A stretch of DNA of 64,000 nucleotides from Cliona cf. orientalis (lineage: Eukaryota; Porifera; Demospongiae; Clionaida; Clionaidae). Positions 56,906-64,000 of this stretch are shown here, in pieces (position 1 is the stretch's first letter; each line of letters begins with the position of its first letter). The position numbers and the translations under genes are program-made. The notes below the pieces were generated by a model. That model worked only from the letters and a program-made list of their open reading frames with translations. It was not told where the DNA came from and did not search any database. Location: contig OZ005696.1 in NCBI GenBank assembly GCA_963930775.1, forward strand, positions 5,952,001 to 6,016,000. Reading direction: 5' to 3'.

Positions 56906-57920
56906 TTCTAATTCAGAAGAGGTGGGCAGTAATAAATTTAATGATACTGTAACAGTGTATAATGTAAGATATTTATAATACGGTGGAGCACCTCTATTCC
57001 AGATACTCTTTCAAATTGAGGAGCATTATCACCAATGATAACGTACTAAGAATAACCAGCCATTGAGTCATAGCTTCAGTTTATTCAGCGCATTTCTATC
57101 AATGTAAAGCTTAAAATGCCTGGAAACATTGTAATACTTTTAGCCTCTGCTTTCACGAATAGATTTGTGTCATCATTGTCATCATTCATACATCGCTGTT
57201 CGCAGATCAAAGACTACTTTGTTCCAGACTATAATTCAGTTGCTCTTCATCCAGAAACACTGTGGGGAAAACCTTTATTCCAGTGGCTAATTATCCTTCA
57301 GCAGCCAGCGTACATATACAGCATGCATTTTTACAACACTATGCTTGGTCGTCAAGTAGCACAAAAAAACTCAGTAAAATTGCAGAACAGAGTTGTGTAG
57401 CAAAATTCCCGAGTATTTATTATCACAGAAACTACATATATGCCCCGAGGCAAATAATAATCATCAACATTCCACTAGTATGTTTGGTATGAACAGTATC
57501 ATCTCACTGAGGTGTATGTCAACCATTAGTGCAGTGTGCATGCAGCAGCACGAACTTTGAACTCATTATTGCATAGATCTCACCCTCAATGCAGGTCAAC
57601 AGCAGCTGCTCGAACTCACCACTCCAATGGTGATGTTCTCGCTCTGCTTGAATACCGAATCTACTCGTGACCAGAGCATGACAAAGAACAGACCTCGTCT
57701 CTCGCTACGTTTGAGGCTTGGTGGCCTGCAGGCCTCACAAAACGTATGGCGCTTCGTTCAAGAATGCATCTCTATGGCCACCCTTGTTTGTGCACACAGC
57801 ACTGCAATTCTGACCAATCGTGGGCCTTCTGAACTGGTAGCAGAAGCACATCCTTTATGTCCTCCAGGTAAGGACATGGACTATAAGAAAAATGATCATC
57901 CAAGGGGGATCATTCCCATA

Positions 57921-58260
57921 CAGGGGCGGATCCAGGACATCAGGTTGGGGGGGGGGGGGTCATATGTATAATCGCGCGCAAAGGGCGCACGAAATTTTTG
58001 GCCACGCCCATTTTTGCGAAACCACGCCCACATCGTTGCCGCGAACGAGACAAACAGTCCGAGATGTCAATGGAACCCGACTTTCTCACCGTACAAACAG
58101 GTTTTTAGCTATATTTTGTCAGATCAAGGTTTATTAGTTGAAGGGAGGGTGATAAAGCTGGCTATTTAGCCAAGCACAACAAGCTGGTACAAGATATTCA
58201 GCCCTGGAAGGGGGGGGGGGTCATCTGCCCCCCATGACCCCCACCCTGGATCCGCCCCTG
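57921..58260. mobile_element. MITE with CAGGGGCGGATC ends, copy 2
   Basis: CAGGGGCGGATCCAGG and complement bound it, and CCATA is duplicated at 57916-57920 and 58261-58265. G-runs lie inside both ends. Related to 55221-55655 by ends and duplication size. Confidence 0.8.
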
Positions 58261-58261
58261 C

Positions 58262-58447
58262 CATAGACGCTGTGTCCAGAGCTGCGATTGCGGTCAAGAT
58301 TTTGACCATCCAAAAATGGCTTTGACTGCTTGATCATGGCTGTGTTGGAGATAGGGCCCAGAATACTGCTTGACCGATCCCCAGGAAGTGCCTTGACTGT
58401 TTAATTGCATTTTGACTGCAGTCGCAGCTCTGGACACAGCGCCTATG
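58262..58447. mobile_element. MITE with CGCTGTGTCCAGAGCTGCGA ends
   Basis: CGCTGTGTCCAGAGCTGCGA at 58268 and its near-complement (TCGCAGCTCTGGACACAGCG) bound a 180-bp element with TTGACTG/GGTCAAG repeats inside. It abuts the preceding element directly. Confidence 0.6.
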
Positions 58448-59284
58448 GGAGTGACCACCCCCTTAACATCTGATGAAAAACATTTTTCTTTGCATACAAG
58501 TATGTTTGATGTAATCTAGTGGTAGATTCGATATTTGAGCAGAGCGAGAACGTCGCCATTGCAGTGGGTGAGTTCAAGCAGCTGCTGTTGACCTTGCATC
58601 AAGGAGTGTGATCTACAAAGTAATAGGTTCAAAGTTTGTGCTGCTGCATGCTCACTGTACTAACAGTTGTAGGGAGATAGATTTTCTCCGAGTATGTGAG
58701 CTTACTGTGAACAATTCACGCATATTAGCAACATTATCCCATGATTGTAATCTCAAAGAATAGACCTCGTCTTTTGCCTCACTCGAGGCTCTGAGTCAGT
58801 GGCCTGCTGAGCAGGCCTCTTGAAACGCGTGGTGCTTTGCGCTGTTCACGTTCAAGAATGCATCTCTATGGCCACCCTTGTTTGTGCACATGGCAGTACA
58901 ATTCTGACCAATCGTGGGCCTTCTGAACTTGTAGCAGAGCGCATCTTTTATGCCCTCCAGGTTAAGACACAGACTATAAGAAATACGATTGTCTGAAAAA
59001 TATTTTTCGTTGTAGCTATATAGTATAACATAATAAATTCCTAGACATAGATATATACAGGGGATGTACACGAATAGCCTTCGGCTAAAACAGAACATTT
59101 TATGCATATTACACATGTACTGTCTCCACTAAGTGCACATCTTAGCTTTCTACTTCTCATAATATGGTGACACTGACACATTATACTTCATATGGGTCCA
59201 TGCAGAATTTTATATTGTGACTGTTATTCAATTACTAATTTTAAGGAGACAGCCATCATCATCATAATTATACTTCACACTTAC

Positions 59285-59563
59285 CTCTAAGTGGTAGGAA
59301 TGGTTTTAATTTCTCCACAGCAGCAATCTCCCCCCGTCCGTACAGCCGACTGGCAAGATGTGTCCAGGAAGACAGAGGATGGCAGTGGACATAGTAGGAA
59401 GCACACTCATTGGCTATTTCTTTCTTAGTGGAGCACCTCTGGTGGATCTGTATGTGTTGGCTATTAGGGACTAATATATACGTATCGTTACGAAATATTC
59501 TGCAGCTCCAGTCATTCATTAATTCCATAACTTCAGCAACACTCTCAGTTGTCAAGGTGGGAT
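59285..59563 (-). CDS. Death-fold exon B of gene 2
   Basis: This 279-nt exon (93 codons), phase 1-1, begins DPTLTTESVAEVMELMNDW and continues IHQRCSTKKEIANECASYY, VHCHPLSSWTHLASRLYGRG, AAVEKLKPFLPLRG before a GTAAGT donor. It is open. The loop after NDW (RIFRNDTYILVPNSQ) differs from the other two copies, the main variable part of this module. The flanks match gene 3. Confidence 0.75.
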
Positions 59564-60099
59564 CTGAAATGCAATCAATGTCCACAGCTTAGAGAAATTT
59601 TACTAATTGAAGCACTTGACCATATATCCCCAGTAGCTGCATAGTGTAATGGTGCATACGGTAAAAGATTGTTAATATTATAGTGCGTACACATCGATGC
59701 CGGCGCCAGAAATCATGGAGATGGAGTCTATAAGATTGGCAAGTTGTACAGCTTCCGAACTTCAGGTTGGTTGTACGCCGTAGTCTTGTGGACCAGCCCC
59801 TTCACAAATGATGCGTGCTACATATAGTGCAAGGCTAGTCTTGTTTATCCACAGCATTATGTAAGCCAAAAGAATGTATGAAGTTCGGCCAGCGGTACTT
59901 ATCAGAGAAGGTAATACGCTACTTGTAAGTATTCGCTGGATACAATGGAACCCCGCTTACCAGACACCCCTCAATGGCGGACACCTGCGATAATCACAGA
60001 TAATTCTGAATGTCCGGATTATATTTCCATAGACTTCAATATGATAATTCAAACCCCCTCAACAGCGGACACCCCACTATTCTGTATAACAGACACTTA

Positions 60100-60436
60100 G
60101 GCCATACCAAGTTAATTTTTTTGTTCCTCGGATTCAGCGGGTCTGTTTTGGCTGTTTTTAATTAACACTCCTCACATTATGATAGTGACAGGCCAGGAGT
60201 ACTCTTTAGAAAGAGCACTCTTGGTCGTGCTATGTTAAAGCTAAACGATCATCAAAACTGCTCTAGAATGCAAGTATTCACTACTAATTTAAAAATGATA
60301 GCTGGCTGTCTGTGGACTGGTGATGCTCCACAATTTACTAGGCAACACCTCCTGTTTTTTTTTATTTCATGCCGACCACCCGTGTCTGTTTCCAGTTCCT
60401 GTTTATCTGAGAAACAAAATATCAAATTGATATGGA
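60100..60436. mobile_element. Harbinger-like MITE, copy of 36606
   Basis: GGCCATACCAAGTTAATTTT begins it after TTA (60097-60099). GTGACAGGCCAG, GTACTCTTTAGAAAGAGCAC and CATGCCGACCACCC match 36606-36973 throughout. The right end is slightly decayed (GATATGG). Confidence 0.65.
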
Positions 60437-60552
60437 ATTACTTGGTCCCGTTCGAGCCTGTTCAATAGTGAATAACCTCGCATAATGGCCAGTTAGCCAC
60501 ACCCACTACTAAATTGCTCAGTTTCAGCGACCAGTAGCTATACAGTAAAGCC

Positions 60553-60713
60553 CAAGGGCGTAACTAGAAATTTTTTTATACTTAGGCAGGTAATAAAGAC
60601 TGCGCGTGAAATTTTAGCCACGCCCCTTAGAGTTGAGTATTTTAAGTATATAGCTGGCTGAACTGATGACCGAGGCAGCTGCCTCTGTTGCCTCAATGGT
60701 AGATACGCCCTTG
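60553..60713. mobile_element. 161-bp MITE with CAAGGGCGTA ends and 6-bp duplication
   Basis: CAAGGGCGTAACTAG and the complement of CAAGGGCGTATCTAC bound it; AAAGCC is present at 60547-60552 and 60714-60719. It lies within the pogo-like element, so it is the younger insertion. Confidence 0.75.
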
Positions 60714-61321
60714 AAAGCCTAAAGATGTCTCCAATTCTTGCCTAGGAGCTGTCAGTTGACAGACGTCTCATCAATACTGTCTTTTTGTCGTCCACAGTTG
60801 TACTTTATTATAGCTGGCTGCGATTGTTGGAGAGGCGTGGTCAACCACCAACCCCTGAGCTAAGGACACCTCACTACAGCAGACAAACTTATTGGTCCCA
60901 ATGGTGTCCGTTCTAGAGGGGTTCCACTGTACATACGTAAGATACTCTACATATTTACTGATTATCCAGTCCCAGAAAGGCTCCAGCGAGATCCTGAATT
61001 TTCACATAATTACCTCATAGGTTATATCATAATTTCACCATGATTATACCTCATAACCTCCAGAAAAGTAAATTGCTACTGGGGATATAACTAGATGATT
61101 TTAAAATTAAGTAGAGCATGCACACATAGATGTATGTGTACACAAACATGGATTACGGATAGATTCAGGATTGTCACTAATGAGGTCATACATTCTAGTC
61201 GGTATGAACTGATGTGCTGTGGCATTAATATTGCTCTTTTCTGGAGCAGGGCAGGAACTCACAGAAACTCATCAATATTACTATTAGTGGTGTATTGTTA
61301 GCCCTTGAAATCCAACCTCAC

Positions 61322-61561
61322 CTTGGAGTGGTTCTGCATGGTTCCTAATATCATCGGCAATTTGAGTCTCGTCCATAAGATCTAGTGCAAAGATGACTGC
61401 CCTCCATGAGGGGGGCCGGTAGAGACTATTTCCAAGAAGAAATTCCTCCACTAAATTCTCAAGGCTGCTTGCTGAGAAAACGCCAAAACAACCTTCTAGA
61501 AGTTTCCAGTTCTGTACACCCTTCACTGCCTCTAATACGTTTCCTTGAGTGAGGGGTGGAA
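61322..61561 (-). CDS. Death-fold exon A of gene 2
   Basis: This 240-nt exon (80 codons), phase 1-1, acceptor CATTCAG and donor GTGAGG, encodes PPLTQGNVLEAVKGVQNWKL, SASSLENLVEEFLLGNSLY, PPSWRAVIFALDLMDE and ends HAEPLQG. Open throughout. It is the first recognised exon of gene 2; no start codon exon was found between here and the right edge. The nearest relative is 3864-4103. Confidence 0.75.
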
Positions 61562-61785
61562 CTGAATGAGAAAAAAAAGAAACATACATCCTTGAATAAT
61601 TATGAAGAATAATTCAATTCCACTAATCAATAACAAAATTAATACTGATGTAATGAATTGAACTTGTTGCTATACATGTATGCATAAGTAATGTAGTTTT
61701 GTGTTGTTTGTGTGTATCAGATTATTAATTTTGTACTATTGTTATGTTATTCATGCCTTGATTTATGGTAATCATACTTTACTAT

Positions 61786-62074
61786 GAACAAGTATAAAAA
61801 CAATTGAATAAAATTGAAGAATGAAGTAGGGATGGCAGGATCAAAAAGTACACAAACAAGAGATAATCGCATCTACTATACATCCCTAGCTTGCTTTTCT
61901 CGACTATTGTGCACCTATTAATCATGGTTGACGTGTTTGTTAAGTGCGGTGTGTGGGAGACATTCATGCAGGTTGTTCCCTAGTTGTCATCATGGTTCGG
62001 GTTTATCAGTTTGATTTAATCACATTATTACTGGTTATTTTTGCACCCCTCAAAAGCAAGCGTAGGGATGTACA
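61786..62074. mobile_element. Second copy of the 53850 MITE, right end cut
   Basis: GAAGTAGGGATGGCAGGATC, AAAAAGTACACAAACAAG and CATCCCTAGCTTGC match the 53850 arm. The right arm begins AAGCAAGCGTAGGGATGTA at 62053 and stops at 62074, where CAGCGGTTTTCCATG starts; the transposase element at 62262 may begin there, at a TA. Confidence 0.55.
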
Positions 62075-62261
62075 GCGGTTTTCCATGTTCTTGCAATTTC
62101 GAGGCCAAAGCGGAAATAGATATTCATGTGACCTGTCATGTCGCGTGCGTGTACTGACGTCATGACTTGACATGAATGTGCGCGCGCATGCACGTTGCCC
62201 TCGCTAATCAACTCCCAGGATATTACCGGGAATTTCAAATCGAGCTCGTTTCAAATCAATC

Positions 62262-63243
62262 ATGAAAACCTCGTATGAGCCAAGTCGCTCCAGTGCCTAC
62301 AGTGAGGATTTGAGGTGGAGGATGATCTGGCAAAGGGAAGGGTTAGGCTATACCTATGGGGAAATATCAGTAAACCTTGGTGTGGATGCCTCAACAGTCC
62401 AAAGGACAGTCACCCTTTTTAAAAACACTGGAAGTGTGCATAAACGCCCTTACCCTAAGGATAAAGCAGCCAGAAAGCTTACACCTATTGCTCAGTTGTT
62501 TGTGCTAAATCTTGTTGTCAAGAAACCGGCCATGAAATTCAAAAAGAGCTACAAGTATCACTGCTACTGGAAGTAAGCTTGTCAACCCTATGCAAATTTT
62601 TGCATACTAATGGATTTACTCACAAAAAACTTCGTATAGTTGCTTCACAGCAAGATAAACATCTAAGGGAGAGGTTCACCTCAGTAGTGTCCATATACTC
62701 AACCGATATGTGTATATTTATTGATGAGACTGGTTCAGATGCCAGAAACAAGTTGAGAAAATACAGATATAGCATCAGGGGTATTCCAGCCAAGAATCAA
62801 ACATTATTGGTGCGAGGAGAACGCATTTCAGCCATATTGCATGCATGTCAACTGCTGGGTTAGTGGATGTAAAAACCATACATGGAACAGCAAATGGTGA
62901 AGTGTTCTATAGGTTCATACAGACACATCTCCTACCTCACCTACTACCTTACAATGGAATCAATCCACATTCTGTAGTGGTGTTGGATAATTGTTCTATC
63001 CACCACGTTGCAGAGGTAGTCAAATCAATAAACGATGTGGGAGCTCATGTACTCTTTCTCCCACCCTACTCACCTGACCTCAATCCAATAGAGGAATTAT
63101 TCTCAAAAGTAAAAACGATTTTGAGGTCTGCTGAAGATGCACTGCGTGTTGCTGACCTGGAAACTCTTCTACTACACAGTTTCACATCAGTAACTGAGGA
63201 AGACTGCCAAGCATGGATAGATCACAGTGGTATATATACGTAA
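62262..63243 (+). pseudogene. Tc1/mariner-IS630-type transposase, frameshifted
   Basis: The first part (from MKTSYEPSRSSAYSEDLRWR, with a helix-turn-helix GYTYGEISVNLGVDASTVQR) ends at a stop about 62574. A second open part, LCKFLHTNGFTHKKLRIVAS, carries FIDETGSD. The third, from about 62845, carries VVLDNCSIHH and LPPYSPDLNPIEELFSKVK. These are the three DDE segments of the Tc1/IS630 superfamily (D in IDET, D in LDN, E in NPIEE). Two frame changes (near 62570 and 62850) break it. The catalytic residues are intact, so decay may be recent. A short element end at about 62074 may be its left terminus. Confidence 0.8.
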
Positions 63244-63321
63244 TAACATCAACAAATTATATTTTTTGTATTGTGTATGCATGCCATAATGTCATTTTAT
63301 TATTAGTAGTATGCAGTCATT

Positions 63322-64000
63322 TTAATTTGCGAAGAATATTTCCCTTTTGTTCAGTATACTCTTTCTCATCAAGGATACCATCCTCAAATAGTCGCTGTAG
63401 AAAGCGTAACTGTGATAATTTTTCATTCTCAAGTCAACAGCCTTAGCAGGAGACACAGCTGGTACAGGGTTGCCGAAAGGACTGCCAGCATCATGATCAC
63501 GATCAGGTTGGGTAGAATGTGACTGATCCTTGCTGCCAGACATTGCAGTAGCGAAAGCAACAGCAGGCCCAGCTAAAGCATCACTTAGAGATTCCTTACG
63601 CTTCTTTGGTTCAGGATCCTTAAAAGCTGGAAGATCAGGTGGTTCCTCAAAATCCTTGTGCTGGTCAGAGCAAATACATCTTGCCCAGAGGCGGAGCCGG
63701 GGAGTATCCCACTTTGACCCATGCTTGGATAAAAGCTTCTTATAAGCTTCTTCAACCTCTTTTTCATTCTCTTCTATGTTCTGCTCTGAGTCCCTCTTTC
63801 GCTTGCGAACATTTTCAACCTCCGTTTCATCACATCTTGCATCACACCACAAATTAATGGCACCACCTTGAGGGTACTTTTGGTATATTGTCTTTAAGTC
63901 ATCTGGTACTACCAGCCACATTTTTGCCTGCTGACTGCCTTCAAAATATCCAAAATTAAAATCAATGGTGTTTGGTACACTCTCTCTAAAAGATTCGATG
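63322..64000 (-). CDS. Unknown gene, convergent to the transposase, runs off the window
   Basis: An open - strand frame runs from the right edge (FNFGYFEGSQQAKMWLVVP, then IYQKYPQGGAINLWCDAR) through a charged linker (RKRKRDSEQNIEENEKEVEE), a block SKHGSKWDTPRLRLWARCIC with DFEEPPDLPAFKDPEPKKRK, and ends at the stop 63322-63324. I have seen similar uncharacterised proteins in sponge and cnidarian gene sets but cannot name a function. The basic and acidic stretches suggest a nuclear protein. It may be the second gene of the transposon, or a host gene beside it. Confidence 0.55.
   Translation of the reverse strand, partial: IESFRESVPNTIDFNFGYFEGSQQAKMWLVVPDDLKTIYQKYPQGGAINLWCDARCDETEVENVRKRKRDSEQNIEENEKEVEEAYKKLLSKHGSKWDTPRLRLWARCICSDQHKDFEEPPDLPAFKDPEPKKRKESLSDALAGPAVAFATAMSGSKDQSHSTQPDRDHDAGSPFGNPVPAVSPAKAVDLRMKNYHSYAFYSDYLRMVSLMRKSILNKREIFFAN

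Larger units (their letters stand above)
57585..58985. repeat. Mixed direct and inverted duplication around two MITEs
   Basis: AATGCATCTCTATGGCCACC...CCAATCGTGGGCCTTCTGAA at 57760-57860 is repeated directly at 58857-58940. AGCAGCTGCTCGAACTCACC at 57602 is inverted at about 58562-58585. Between them sit the elements at 57921 and 58262. No host gene was recognised. Confidence 0.55.
59941..60931. mobile_element. pogo/Tigger-like MITE nested in the previous element
   Basis: TACAATGGAACCCCGCTTAC and the complement of TACAGTGGAACCCCTCTAGA are the ends. GCGGACACC-type blocks lie inside. Same family as 4163-5023. Confidence 0.6.
59623..61088. mobile_element. CCCCAGTAGC MITE, copy 3, holding three more elements
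   Basis: TATATCCCCAGTAGC and complement are the ends; the orientation is opposite to 39766. It lies in the A-B intron of gene 2 and is absent from the same intron of gene 3 (327 bp, about 3575). Insertions within it at 59941-60931, 60100-60436 and 60553-60713 enlarge it to 1.47 kb. Confidence 0.7.

Overview
The window looks like animal nuclear DNA, most probably from a demosponge (an Amphimedon-like genome is my inference; nothing in the sequence names the species). It is AT-rich. Exons have GT/AG junctions and often very short introns, for example 55 bp in the TMEM19 homologue. Host genes have metazoan-type families (Death-fold domains, ROCO GTPases, atypical PKC, TMEM19, PIG-P, chondroitin synthase), and much of the rest is small inverted-repeat transposons. 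No bacterial-style operon, CRISPR array or rRNA gene was seen.

The main genes are three copies of one modular family: Death-fold exons A, B and C, then one long exon with a P-loop/Roc-type GTPase followed by a COR-like region, then a C-terminal Death-fold exon D. Gene 1 is on + (11123-17125, with a candidate first exon at 9529 and a second candidate first exon at 14169). Gene 2 is on - (61561 down to 27857) and is stretched over about 34 kb by mobile elements. Gene 3 is on - at the left edge (exons A, B, C at 4103-1301) and runs off the window. Every exon junction I could place is phase 1, so the A, B, C and GTPase exons are symmetric modules that can be duplicated or skipped without loss of frame. 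Gene 1 has a frameshift near the end of its GTPase exon, gene 3 has one in exon B, and gene 2 is open in every exon found.

Other host material is mostly decayed. There are two atypical protein kinase C copies (7.3-8.7 kb, and 24.1-27.2 kb split by a TTAA-flanked transposon), a broken HSP70-like gene (17.4-18.8 kb), a TMEM19 homologue with two apparent frameshifts (20.8-21.8 kb), a single PIG-P exon (23.6 kb) and a chondroitin-synthase fragment (56.5-56.9 kb).

Mobile DNA fills the rest: fold-back elements with 9-bp target duplications, some with empty sites visible in duplicated DNA; TA-flanked MITEs with TACNGTA-type ends; Harbinger-like MITEs with 3-bp duplications; MITEs with 5-6 bp duplications; a pair of TTAA elements; a tRNA-like repeat bounded by TG...CA ends; a LINE reverse-transcriptase remnant; a MULE transposase relic (42.6-44.8 kb); and a Tc1/IS630-type transposase at the right edge with a convergent unknown gene. 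The fold-backs and the MULE relic may belong to one mobilisation system, but this is inference.
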